Part shown: in pieces, positions 25,604 through 34,126 of the stretch
How positions within the stretch are numbered: position 1 is the first letter of the stretch
Layout: each line of letters starts with the position of its first letter
NCBI GenBank assembly: GCA_001247695.2
Contig: LGRX02025857.1
Span: 1 to 34,126, forward strand
Length of the DNA: 34,126 nucleotides
Direction: 5' to 3'
Source of the DNA: Cymbomonas tetramitiformis
Lineage: Eukaryota > Chlorophyta > Pyramimonadophyceae > Pyramimonadales > Pyramimonadaceae
The notes under the pieces: generated by a model
Databases searched by the model: none
Seen by the model: the letters and a program-made list of their open reading frames with translations, nothing else
What the model was told of the DNA's origin: nothing
Made by a program: the position numbers and the translations under genes

Positions 25604-28141
25604 CTAAAGCGGGTCTTCAGTCTTGCGGAGGCGTAAATGTCGGAAAAGTTGTCGCAGCAGAAGTGCTGGCACGGGATATACACTCGCGGATTGGCCCGCT
25701 CCAGTCTGCTGCGGGTGAGGTCCAAGCTGAGCAGTCTCTGGATGAGCACCGGTTGCCCATCTGCACGCACACGGTGTTGAAGCAGTACAGCGTAGCAGGG
25801 GCGTGGGTGGCGCTGAGTTCGTCCATATGCAGGTGGGCTTCATGTACTGCGTACCGTACATGCAGTAGGTACACACCAGCGGAGGAGGGAGCTGGCGCAT
25901 CATAGGACGAAGCCGTAGCGCGTTAGGGAAGCGACCTCTGGGGTTTTCCATGAACCAATGTTTCGGCTCCAAGTAGTCAATGATCTGCAATGCTCGTCGT
26001 ACGATTTTGTCAGCCTGGGGAAGGTCAGGGGGTCCACCAGTGGTGCGCGCTTGACTGTACTGCCTACAGGGGGGACTTGCCCAAACGACATCGAAGAATC
26101 CAGGCGGGTATTGTTTGTAGTCCCATTGTAGGATGTCACACACATGAGTGGGTTGCCAGATATGTCCGGAGTCGAGGGTCACCACTGAAGCGGAGGGAAA
26201 GCAATTTAGGAATTCTCTCTCTACTGAGCCAGTACCGCTGAAAAGTACGAGAATCCTGGGCGTGCGGGTTGCTTTCGTCTGTATCGCCAGCAGCTCTGTC
26301 ACCAGTGCCAACGACCCATCTTCCACGCGCTCTTGACGTTCCCACGGCAGAGGGGTGACATATTCCATCTGTTCGAGCTGGTCCAGTTCATCGCAGGGAT
26401 TAGTGATGAGGTGGGCCAGTGTCATTCCGGCTTGAGCGGAGTGACGGCCACGTTGCTCGCGTCGCCGAGTGGCTTCGTCGCGAACTTGTGCTTCCATGTG
26501 CAGTCTCGCTTGCTCGAATTCACGAAGCTGTTGAAGTGGACCTCCGCGTTCAAGTTTGTCACGCGTCCTCCATTGGTCGTGAGCTTTGGAGTAGCCAGTC
26601 CAGCGAACCTTCCACTCTTCCACCTCTTTTCCTCGAACAGACCGCACCCGACGTGCAAGAATACGCTCGACGTGTGCTTCCTTCTGACCATCCACTACCA
26701 CCTCTTCAGGTACTGCTAGGTGATCGCGTGCGGCGAAAGCATCTTGACCGCTGGTGTACGGTTTGAGGCGATGTTGAGCAAACACGTCGTGTATCCGCCA
26801 GTGGGGAGGGAGGCGTAGACGGTAGGCTACTGGAGCTCCCCTGTCAGCCTCTGGCATGGTCATCTGTACATCGCTGAAGAAGCGTTCGGTCACAGGGACT
26901 GGTCCATGCCAGCGCTTGGTCAATTTCCTGCAGATGGAGCGATCCATCACCTTCTCCGTAAGGTGTTTCGCCTCTATCCAGACCAGATCTCCAACAGCAT
27001 ACTCCCGCTGTCCGTGCCTACGATCAAACTGTTCGCGCTGTCGCTGTTGAGCCAGCTCTAACCGCTGTCTGGCGTCCCGCAGTTGCGACGAAAATTTCAC
27101 GGCCACTTCGTGTGCGGTGCCTACTCCCCCTGTTCGTCGTCCAGCGGTGGACTGTGCGGCCTCCAGGAAAAGGTCCAACTGCGACAGCGGCGAGAACCCG
27201 AACACCAGCTCAAATGGCGTGAAGCCAGTAGATTCACTCCTGGAGTCATTGATCGCGAACTCCACGTTAGTGGTGAACAGATCCCAGTCCTCCACATTGG
27301 CGTCTACGAAGGACCTGAGCATGTCCTCAATAACCCTGTTGCTGTGTTCCGCCTGGCCGTCAGACCGAGGGTTGTACGGCGTGGTACGAGCCACCTTCAC
27401 ACCCATCAGTCTCATGAGCTCCTGCCAGAAGGCATCTTGAAACCGCGGGTCACGATCAGAGACAATCTTCATAGGCGCGCCATGTAAGCGCCACACCGAG
27501 TCAAAGTAGATTCTGGCCACCACAGCTGCAGAGCTGTCGCCGAAGTTCATCGGCACAACGTGGACCATCTTCGTCAGCTTGCAAGTGAAGGCCACGAAAG
27601 CGTCATTACCTCTCTCTGATACTGGCAGGCCGGTGACAAAGTCCACCGCGACATCCTGCCATGGCCTGTTCGGGATGCTGTGAGGGTTTAGCAACCCATC
27701 CGGGTAAGTTCCCCGCGGCCTCACTGATTGGCACACCGCGCAGGATGCAACCCCGGTGCCCACATCTTCCGCGGCACCACGCCAATAGAAGCGTCGCAGC
27801 ACCCTTTCCAGAGTCTTGTCTCGCCCAGTGTGACCCGAGGACAATGACTCGTGAGCATGACGAATCACTACTTCTCGAAGTGGAGAGTCCTCCCCCAGCA
27901 CCAACTGATATCTCCCTGCCGCGGTCCTCCAAACCACTTCACCCACCAGCCTGAAGTCCTGTAGGCATTGGTGTGGTGCCGCCTTCACTTTCTCCCGCAG
28001 CGAACGAAGTGTCCCCTCTCGGGTGTACTCCGCTCTCAACGCACGCAGGAACTTTGAGTCCGACTGCTGGGAGGTTGCGTCTTTGAAGGCTGCTGCCTCA
28101 CCTGTCCTCATCACAGCGGGGGCTGTTCGCGGATGCCTCAC
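25604..28141 (-). CDS. integrase, chromodomain and C5-cytosine methyltransferase polyprotein segment
   Basis: 845 uninterrupted codons. Integrase: zinc domain HAHESLSSGH (95-104) and CAVC (134-137); core Asp167 (VAVDFVTGLP), Asp229 (IVSDRDPRF), Glu265 (DGQAEHSNRVIEDM), an exact D-D-35-E; C-terminal domain around 380-465. Chromodomain about 487-545 (HVERILARRVRSVRGKEVEE, WKVRWTGYSKAHDQW). After a charged linker comes a C5-MTase fold from about 629: motif I ILVLFSGTGSVEREF; motif IV DVVWASPPCRQYSQA with the catalytic Cys at 692; motif VI HWFMENPRGRF; a target-recognition/motif VIII-like segment YCMYGTQYMKPTCIWTN; and a C-terminal YPVPALLLRQLF that fits motif X. Every motif needed for cytosine C5 methylation is visible. 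It would be made as part of Pol; the first in-frame start is not a real initiation site, since upstream frames are displaced by a frameshift near 28170. The domain could methylate the element's own cDNA or the insertion site. Confidence 0.9.
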   Translation of the reverse strand: MRHPRTAPAVMRTGEAAAFKDATSQQSDSKFLRALRAEYTREGTLRSLREKVKAAPHQCLQDFRLVGEVVWRTAAGRYQLVLGEDSPLREVVIRHAHESLSSGHTGRDKTLERVLRRFYWRGAAEDVGTGVASCAVCQSVRPRGTYPDGLLNPHSIPNRPWQDVAVDFVTGLPVSERGNDAFVAFTCKLTKMVHVVPMNFGDSSAAVVARIYFDSVWRLHGAPMKIVSDRDPRFQDAFWQELMRLMGVKVARTTPYNPRSDGQAEHSNRVIEDMLRSFVDANVEDWDLFTTNVEFAINDSRSESTGFTPFELVFGFSPLSQLDLFLEAAQSTAGRRTGGVGTAHEVAVKFSSQLRDARQRLELAQQRQREQFDRRHGQREYAVGDLVWIEAKHLTEKVMDRSICRKLTKRWHGPVPVTERFFSDVQMTMPEADRGAPVAYRLRLPPHWRIHDVFAQHRLKPYTSGQDAFAARDHLAVPEEVVVDGQKEAHVERILARRVRSVRGKEVEEWKVRWTGYSKAHDQWRTRDKLERGGPLQQLREFEQARLHMEAQVRDEATRRREQRGRHSAQAGMTLAHLITNPCDELDQLEQMEYVTPLPWERQERVEDGSLALVTELLAIQTKATRTPRILVLFSGTGSVEREFLNCFPSASVVTLDSGHIWQPTHVCDILQWDYKQYPPGFFDVVWASPPCRQYSQARTTGGPPDLPQADKIVRRALQIIDYLEPKHWFMENPRGRFPNALRLRPMMRQLPPPLVCTYCMYGTQYMKPTCIWTNSAPPTPLLRCTASTPCACRWATGAHPETAQLGPHPQQTGAGQSASVYPVPALLLRQLFRHLRLRKTEDPL

Positions 28142-28159
28142 GCGTGCTGGCTGTGGTTT

Positions 28160-28819
28160 GGCGGGAGGGGCGTGTACTATCGATCAGAACAGGCCAACGA
28201 AGGTCGAAGGCCTTCCCATCTGGGTTCTCGAAGAACTGATTGGGCTCGCCCTTATCATCGTGAGTAGGGATGACCTCCACGATCTGCATATTGGCCTTTC
28301 TGAAAAGTTTGCGCCACGCGGGGAGCTTGGGCTGGTGATCTGGTAGAACGAAGACTGCTGAGGTGTTTTCTGGGTCTGCCTTCCATTCTGCGATATACTT
28401 GTTCAAAATCGCCTCCACTGTAATGTGCTTGGAGTTATATGGAGGTTACACCAAACCCGAAGGCCCCTCCATTTCTCTGAAAGGCAGTCTGTCCAAAATC
28501 TATCCGCCTGTCTGTTGCGGCCGCCAAAGTCACAACAGGCGTCCACATCGAAGGGTCCAAACTTCTCGGCGTACTTCGAGGAGTACTCTGCTCGGACACG
28601 CCAATTCTGTGAGTCCTCTGGGGGGGTCTGCCGTTTTTGTGGGTGAAGGACCGGGGATGGAGCTGACTGCTGGGGCGCCTGCTGCGGGGGTGGTGAGCTC
28701 GCTGGCACCTTCTCAGTGGGCGCCTCCGATGCGTCAGCTCGTGATGTAGGCGTTCGCGTCTTCGGTGACGCCAACTGTGGAGGCGCTGGGGTCGTAGAGG
28801 CTTTCCCAGCGCGTGACAT
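28160..28819 (-). pseudogene. Dam-like N6-adenine methyltransferase domain, split by a frameshift in NPPY
   Basis: Between RNase H and integrase. A Pro/Ser-rich linker (to about 28630) leads to NWRVRAEYSSKYAEKFGPFD, VDACCDFGGRN, RFWTDCLSEKWRGLRVWCN. At that Asn the frame breaks; one base is missing around 28444, and the next frame carries PPYNSKHITVEAILNKYIAE. It continues as TSAVFVLPDHQPKLPAWRKL and a C-terminal FDLRWPVLIDS. FGPFD.DAC...(N)...W.G..VWCNPPY is the signature of the phage/DIRS-type Dam methyltransferase family, in which NPPY is the catalytic motif IV binding the target adenine. The domain is thus complete apart from a single-base deletion at the active site. It also loses frame with RNase H (about 28.78 kb) and integrase (about 28.17 kb). 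Confidence 0.75.
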
Positions 28820-30419
28820 ACTCCTCGTTATCCTTATCTGAGGTGGAGCTCTGCCAGGGGGGTTCGTGTGGAGCTTCTGTCGGCTTCGCGCTATCAGCTT
28901 CAGGCCAGTCAGGCATGTCGAAGTCGAGGTGATCCTCCTTCATTCCCTTATAGAGCTTCGGATTAACGAGAGCGATGGTCTCCCCCATGTCCATGGCCTG
29001 CTCTGCCACGGAGAGGGTTTCCACTGCTGAGAGCCAACAGTCAACCGTCTGGGCCCAGTGGGGATGAGCCGCGGGTGGTGAGCTGGAGAAGCACTCAGAC
29101 TCCAGCGTTGCCAGAGGGTCTTTCGGCAGGTCTGAGGTGGGGTCGATCACTCCTGCCTCCTTCAACCCCTCGCGAACGTCCTTGTCTTTGAAGTCGGGTC
29201 TTCTGGACAGGGCGTCTGGTACCAGCAGTAGCGCTCCCTTGATGTACTCCATTCTCGGGACTCCCACCTCCACCAGATCCATGTACCAGCGTGCCTGTCT
29301 GCGGCTAAGCTCTCTGCCAGGTTCCATCAACCATTCAAGGGGGCGGTGATCACCCTGGATGCGGAAGTTGGTGAAGATGAGGTAATGCCGCCAGGTGACG
29401 GTGGTACAGTGGTGTAGAGCACCTAACTCACGCTCGCCGGTGTGATAATTCTGCTCGGCGGCTGAGAACTGGCGGCTCTCGTATGCTATCACGCGCAGTC
29501 CAAGACCATCTCCATTGTCTTGCATCGGTACTCCCCCAAGAGCGATGCCGCTAGCATCCGTCTGCACCACGAAAGGTGCTGTGCCGTCTGCGGCACCCTT
29601 AATGTTGGGCAAAGCGAGCACTGGCGCCGAGGTGAGGGCCTTCTTCAGCTCCTCGAAGGCCCACTGCTGCATGGGACCCCACTCCCAGGGTACGTCCGAC
29701 TTGGTCAACCGGGTGAGGGGCTGGGCGATCTCGGAGACGCAGTGAATGAATCTGCGGTAATACCCCGCCAGGCCCAAGAACTGCCTGACGTGGGTAACCG
29801 TCTCCAGTTCGGGCCAGTCCCTCACTGCAGCCACCTTGTCGTGTTGGGGTCTGCAGCCATCCGCGGAGATACGGTGGCCAAGGAACCGCAAGGATTTCTT
29901 CAACAGTTGGCACTTGGACCTCTTGAGGAAGACGCCCTTCTCCCTGCACGTCAGGAGCAGTTGTTTGACGTGTTCGTAGTGCTCTGCAGCGGTATTGCTG
30001 AAGACGACCACGTCATCGATGAAGATCCGGACAAATGGGAGATGGCCCAAGGCCCGCTGCATCCGTCGCTGGTACTGAGACGGTGAATTCTGCAGCCCCT
30101 GCGGCATGACCAACCACTCATATGACCCCATCTGGGTGGTGAAGGCGGTCTTCTCGACATCCCCTGGTGCCATCGGTACTTGCCAGAAGCCATCCACCGC
30201 GTCGCACGAAGAGAAGAACTTCACACCCTGCATCTCGTCGAACATCATCTGGATGTCTGGGAGAGGGTACTTGTCCTTAACTGTCTGGCGGTTGAGGAGC
30301 CGGTAGTCGATTACCAGTCGCAGCTCCTTGGGGTTCCCCGGTTTGGGGACCATCAGACAGGGAGCTGCATAAGGGCTGGAAGAGGGTCGGATGTAGCCCT
30401 TGGACATCAGGGTCTCCAC
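28734..30419 (-). pseudogene. reverse transcriptase and RNase H of the methyltransferase element
   Basis: 561 codons in one frame. RT: LRLVIDYRLLNRQTV (33-47), FFSSCDAVDGFWQV (68-81), VMPQGLQNSPSQYQR (104-118), catalytic FIDD (133-136), thumb THVRQFLGLAGYYRRFI. RNase H: VVQTDASGIALG (284-295, first Asp), TGERELGALHH (Glu), GDHRPLEWL (Asp), LLVPDALSRRPD (last Asp). All catalytic residues are kept. Upstream residues (IEELRQLRERVE) are in frame up to about 30450, where a one-base shift separates it from the protease frame. The 3' end is an acidic linker (DNEEYVTRWESLYDPSAS) after which the frame changes. Read as part of Pol. Confidence 0.9.
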
Positions 30420-32745
30420 GCGTTCTCGAAGTTGGCGGAGTTCCTCTATCTGCAGACTTCTTGTAGATGCGCTGGCAGGACGGCCCCTTCTTGCTCAGCT
30501 CAGGGTCCAGGTTAATGTTGGCTTCATCTTGGGGGTCATGTCTGAGTCCATCAATGTTCGGTAGGGCAGTCGTCATCTCCTTCTTGTACTCCTCACCCCA
30601 GAAGTCCTGAAACTTGAGGGTCCATTCAGGGCTCACTTCTGCATCTTCAGTATCCGCAGCGGGTTCGGCGTTCTCAGAGTCGATAGCCGTGGCTGCAAAG
30701 GCAGAAGCAGTATCATCGGGGGACTTCTCGGCTACCATGAGCCAGGCGGGTTGTATCTCCGGGTCGTCATTGCCGCGTAGCTTCTGCGTCTCCGCGTACA
30801 CCAGGTACTTCTTCAGCTGGGCAGGGGTCAGGAACACCTCATCCACCAATCCCGCACAGGCCGTGCCCTTCGGAGACCTGTCTCCAGATGCTTTCCCAGG
30901 AGAACAGCCTGTGATGGTGACGCGATCTCCAATCTTACCACTGCGGGACTTCCTGAGGAAGGAGACGGAGCCATTCCCTTCGTAGCCCAGAGTGACAGGA
31001 GAGTGACTGCGCAACCACCTTCCGCCAAGGATAACATCCACCTGTATGCCCAGTGGTAGGATCCGGAGGGCAAGGGCGTTCTCCGTATAGGTGCCCGTGG
31101 TGGTGTGCGTGTTAAACTTGGCATACGCGGTGGCGCCAGTGATCTTCACAGATCCATCCGCCAGGGTGACTCGCATCTCGGAGCCGGCTCGTGTTGTGAG
31201 GCCACATCGCTTAGCGCTCTGCTCCGAGATGAAGTTGTCAGAGGCCCCCGAGTCGATCAACACCTTGACCGTGTGCCCTCTGAGGGTTGCGTAGAATACC
31301 AGCAGTAGCGGTCCTTCTTCGTCATGTGCCGCTGCAAGGGTACCCTCGATGTCGGTCTTCCTCTGAACTCCCCCATCTGTGCGTATGCTTTTGCACTTGA
31401 GGTTGGGGAGGAGGTTGTCCGAGGCCTCGCGGCATTCTTCCAGCGTTTGCCTACACGCGGCGTAGAACTCCTCATCCAGCAAATCAACATCTTCAGGCGG
31501 ATGACTGACGAGGTTGTCTGCACTCGCCGTCAGCAGGGTGCCCGCTGAGGTGCATTCGCTCGAGGTGGGGCTGACATGAGTGGTGTCGCTGGTGGTAGGG
31601 CTCACATGGGTGGTGTTACTGGTAGTAGGGCTCACATGGGTAGTGCCGCTGGTGGTAGGGCTTACATGGGTAGTGCCGCTTACTGTGGGGCTCACGTGGG
31701 TAGTGCCGCTTGTTGTGGGGCTCGCATGGGTAGCGACACTGTCGGTGAGACTGCCATGGGTGAGGGGATCCTCGTCATGCTGAGGGCTGCTAGTGGGGGA
31801 GTTGTGGGCGAGTTGGTGGGAGCTCTGGTGGTCAGTTCTCGCCTCAGGGGTCCCAGCTGCTGCCATCTGCTGGGTGAAGCAGAGCGAATTGACCGAGGAC
31901 TCCTCTTCCATCACCTCAGGGTCTTCAGCGATGGGGTGGCTGTCGAGACGGGGCGGCGCTTCATCTGCTTCATGCGTTCTGACGGTGGTCATCTGTTGGG
32001 TGAAGCAAAGCGAGCTGGGTGTGGAGGTCTCCTCTGTCACTACGCAGTCAGATGGACCTTCAAGGTTTCCTCCCGGGGTAGCCGGCGCGTTGTCATGGTG
32101 CGAGGATGTCGTCTCTGTCGTGGGCTCGACCAGTGAGGATGATGGAGGGGATGCTCCCAAGGGGCTGGTGCCCAGCTTCCTCATCTTGTACTGGTGCACT
32201 GCGTGTAGACTGCACCAGGCGCCAGGTAAGCCCACGTCTCCCGCTGTCCCGGGTATCGTGCCCACTTCGGTGTCCAGGGTGCAGAGAGAGGTCGAGGATC
32301 TCGCTGCTGCTCTTCGTGCGCCCTCCTTTTCCCACAGCCTGCTACCGGGGAAGGAATCTGGACTCGAAGTGGCGATCGCCTCCAGCTGCTCGGCGGGCGA
32401 CAGCTCTCTCCAAGCTGCGTAGAGGTCGGAGGGGCTGGCGCTAGGGGACTCGAGGACCTGCTGGTGACCGTCGTGTGAGAGGAGGTGCCACAGTGCGATG
32501 CGCTGATGGCCCTCTCTACGATCGTGAGGTTCACGGGCAATGCGTACCCTCTCCGCCAGCTGGTTGGCGCGGTTCACGTGCTCCTTCGGCGATCGACTCC
32601 CAGAGCGTATGCGGCTACGAGTACGCTCCCACATCTTATCCACCAGGTCCTTGGCAGCCTCCGGGGATTTGCGCAGAGCTCTGCGAACTTTTTGCATGGC
32701 GACTTCGAGGGGGAGAGAGAGTACAGATCTCTCTTCCAGTGCCAC
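30277..32745 (-). pseudogene. linker and retropepsin segment of the methyltransferase element
   Basis: 822 codons. The first 150 or so are helical and charged (EVAMQKVRRALRKSPEAAKD). A Ser/Thr-rich region follows with two SLCFTQQM motifs and six copies of a 10-residue repeat TTHVSPTTSG. Then comes the protease: VFYATLRGHTVKVLIDSGAS (catalytic DSGA near 31270) with its C-terminal partner IQVDVILGGRWL, and a segment leading to DPELSKKGPSCQRIYKKS. There the frame should switch by one base to the RT frame (30.45 kb). The last 45 or so codons are out-of-frame read-through. Confidence 0.8.
31566..31745 (-). repeat. 30-bp coding tandem repeat (TTHVSPTTSG), about 6 units
   Basis: Units differ mostly at the residue before TTH (S/G/N/D) and at T versus V in the fifth-from-end position. 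It lies in the linker between gag and protease, where length changes would be tolerated. Confidence 0.9.
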
Positions 32746-33224
32746 GCAGTTAGCCTCTTCTGCGGGTCTGCGAGGTTGGACTGATAGTTGGGCAGTGGTA
32801 GGACAACACGCGGTCGGGGGCGAAGATCGCGGGGCTCTCCGCGGTTGCTGCCCATAATGGGGGGTCTGTGCCGGGGGACTCGCCGCCCCCTTCGGCCCTC
32901 GATCCTTGCCTGTGTATAAGCAGGGCCGTCATCAAGAGGTAGTGACGGCTCATCGAAGGGGGTGCTTACTGCAAGAGGGTGGCTGGTCAGGTCATCCCTC
33001 GGCAGCGATGGGGCACCAGCTGAGCGGTAAGTGCGTCGCAAGCGGGTCCCAGAGGTGAAGGCCACGCTCTTGGGATGGGGACGGTGGCCCCAAGGGTCTC
33101 TGCGTCCTCGTGCGCGTCGGGGTTCCACTGGCTCTGACCGCTTCTCCAGGGCGGAGAGGGTCTGATCATCAGGACATGACCTCACTTCCTCGAAGGGCAG
33201 GGTCTGGGGCTGGTCGCCGGCCAG
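32574..33224 (-). pseudogene. gag-pol linker after the gag stop codon
   Basis: It follows in the same frame after UGA CUG at the gag end (33222-33227), reading LAGDQPQTLPFEEVRSCPDD then an Arg/Pro-rich segment. Somewhere near 32.8-32.9 kb the coding character passes to another frame (GQQPRRAPRSSPP, then VALEERSVLSLPLEVAMQK). No known domain is seen. Arg/Pro richness suggests a nucleic-acid-binding or disordered spacer. Confidence 0.45.
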
Positions 33225-34126
33225 TCATTCATCGCTCTCCACCGGAGGAAGGCCGTCACCCTCTACAAGCTCGATACCCGCGAGGGCCGCCAGGGTCTGG
33301 TAGCTCTGCTCGTCCTCACAGGTAGCAAGTGCCAAGACCTCCTCGGAGAACTCCTCTGGGACGCCATCCACCGAGGAGATGTTCTCCTGCTGCTCGATGG
33401 CCCAGACGACGGCGGCTACAAACCCAGGGGAATTTGCCAATCGAGCGGGTGCATTGGCCCTCCACTCCTTGAGCTTAGCCTCGTCCGTGCAGTTACGGAC
33501 GATGTGCTCCGCGGAGCCGCAGGCGAAGCACCGGCGGACTTTCGGAGCGTCGGGGCGGGAGAGGCCAGGTGGTGGTGGCAATGGGGTCACTGCCGCGGCA
33601 ACGGTGGTGGCAGGCCCATTCTCCAGCATGGCAAGAGCTGGGCGGTTCGAAGAGGGGGTACGCCTGAAGAAGGGGTTGCGAGGTGATGGGTTGGCGAAGG
33701 AAACAGTGCGGGGAGGACGGTCTTGAGAGCGCCTCTGAGCCGCCTCCGTGTCAATGTCACTCTCCACCTCCTCAGCAACTTCCCGAATCTTCAACAAGGC
33801 GTTGTGGGTGCATGGGATGTCGTCAGCGACGGCCTTCCTCTCCCACTCTTCTGGTTTGGAGACATCCAAGTGGATGGCTCTCAGGCGCCGCATCACCTTG
33901 GGTGCATATTTTAACCCTCGGCGGTACGTGGAGAGCATCGACAGGTTGGACATCTCCACGCAATTGATTGGGGACTCTGCCAGCCAGGAAGTTGACGGAG
34001 GCCATGCGGGTCTCCAACCGCGAAAAATACTCCGCCGCGGTCTCGTTCGTCGCCTGCCTCAGTGCAATGGCCTCTCCGTGTGCATTCTCCAGGTAGGCCT
34101 GTGGTAGAGAACACACCGCCAGATCG
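33225..34126 (-). pseudogene. Gag of the methyltransferase element (5' end outside window)
   Basis: Capsid-type helices: AYLENAHGEAIALRQATNET, AAEYFSRLETRMASVNFLAG, then after a one-base frame change near 33.98 kb CVEMSNLSMLSTYRRGLKYA and KVMRRLRAIHLDVSKPEEWE. A Pro-rich stretch precedes a canonical CCHC zinc knuckle CFACGSAEHIVRNC (CX2CX4HX4C, about 33486-33527), followed by an acidic tail to UGA at 33225-33227. The pattern A.....F...L..R......L is typical of Ty3/gypsy capsid. The start codon is not in the window. Confidence 0.8.

Larger units (their letters stand above)
25000..34126 (-). mobile_element. Ty3/gypsy chromovirus carrying two DNA methyltransferase domains (5' end outside window)
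   Basis: Minus-strand order: gag with CCHC knuckle, Ser/Thr-rich linker with 10-residue repeats, retropepsin, RT, RNase H, Dam-like adenine methyltransferase, integrase, chromodomain, C5-cytosine methyltransferase, polypurine tract and 3' LTR. The 5' LTR and gag start lie beyond 34126. The copy has frame breaks at about 33.98, 32.8, 30.45, 28.78, 28.445 and 28.17 kb and a UGA after gag, so it is probably inactive, although the 3' 845-codon ORF is open. This element is GC-richer than the gypsy element at 1746-8377 and not closely related to it. Confidence 0.85.

Noticed and set aside
30440..30460. Programmed +1 frameshift between protease and RT
   Set aside because: The shift direction would fit, but no convincing slippery heptamer is visible and the copy has several other random frame breaks.
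31576..32422. Long plus-strand frames opposite the linker of the methyltransferase element
   Set aside because: Shadow of the 30-bp repeats and Ser/Thr-rich coding strand; no domain.

Overview
The window comes from a eukaryotic nuclear genome. Protein-coding sequence is interrupted by GT-AG introns, most of the DNA is nested retrotransposons and short inverted-repeat elements, and there are microsatellites and pol III-type tRNA-like sequences. Nothing looks bacterial. The host cannot be named from the sequence alone. A chromodomain Ty3/gypsy element carrying a C5-cytosine methyltransferase fits the charophyte-type and dinoflagellate-type retrotransposons known to have captured such genes, so an alga or other protist is likely, but this is inference.

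Layout, left to right. 1-977: 3' part of an unidentified acidic/RGG-rich protein. 1369-1708: small AT-rich inverted-repeat element. 1746-8377: a dead plus-strand Ty3/gypsy chromovirus (gag-like, protease, RT, RNase H, integrase, chromodomain). It is interrupted by a TA-target transposon footprint (2525-2531), a 564-bp TA-target element (4201-4764), a 78-nt intron (5781-5858) and a 1.75-kb insertion with 183-bp tandem repeats (6166-7913). 8575-12132 and 14303-17868: two complete copies of one non-autonomous gag-only LTR retrotransposon with 5-bp target duplications (ATATC and TTATA). The first copy has three frameshifts and the second an intact 862-codon ORF. Between them lies a duplicated 313-bp unit containing a tRNA-like sequence. 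The second copy landed inside a tandem pair of strongly structured units (about 13.99-14.29 kb and 17.87-18.14 kb) whose stems show compensatory changes. 18.2-22.2 kb: microsatellites, then two likely host genes. One is a small three-exon gene; the other is an Ala/Glu/Lys-rich repeat protein ending in a CaaX-like Cys motif. 22.7-24.0 kb: a degraded minus-strand gene and a scrap of a non-LTR-type ORF. 24.2-25.4 kb: GTAC-rich and ACTGTCAT-rich repeats.

25.4-34.1 kb (minus strand, running off the right edge): a large Ty3/gypsy element with gag (CCHC), a Ser/Thr-rich linker, protease, RT, RNase H, a Dam-like N6-adenine methyltransferase domain, integrase, chromodomain and a C5-cytosine methyltransferase domain. 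Two different DNA methyltransferase folds in one LTR retrotransposon is the most remarkable feature here. The copy has several frameshifts, one of them inside the NPPY catalytic motif of the Dam-like domain, while the integrase-chromodomain-C5 methyltransferase ORF of 845 codons is uninterrupted.
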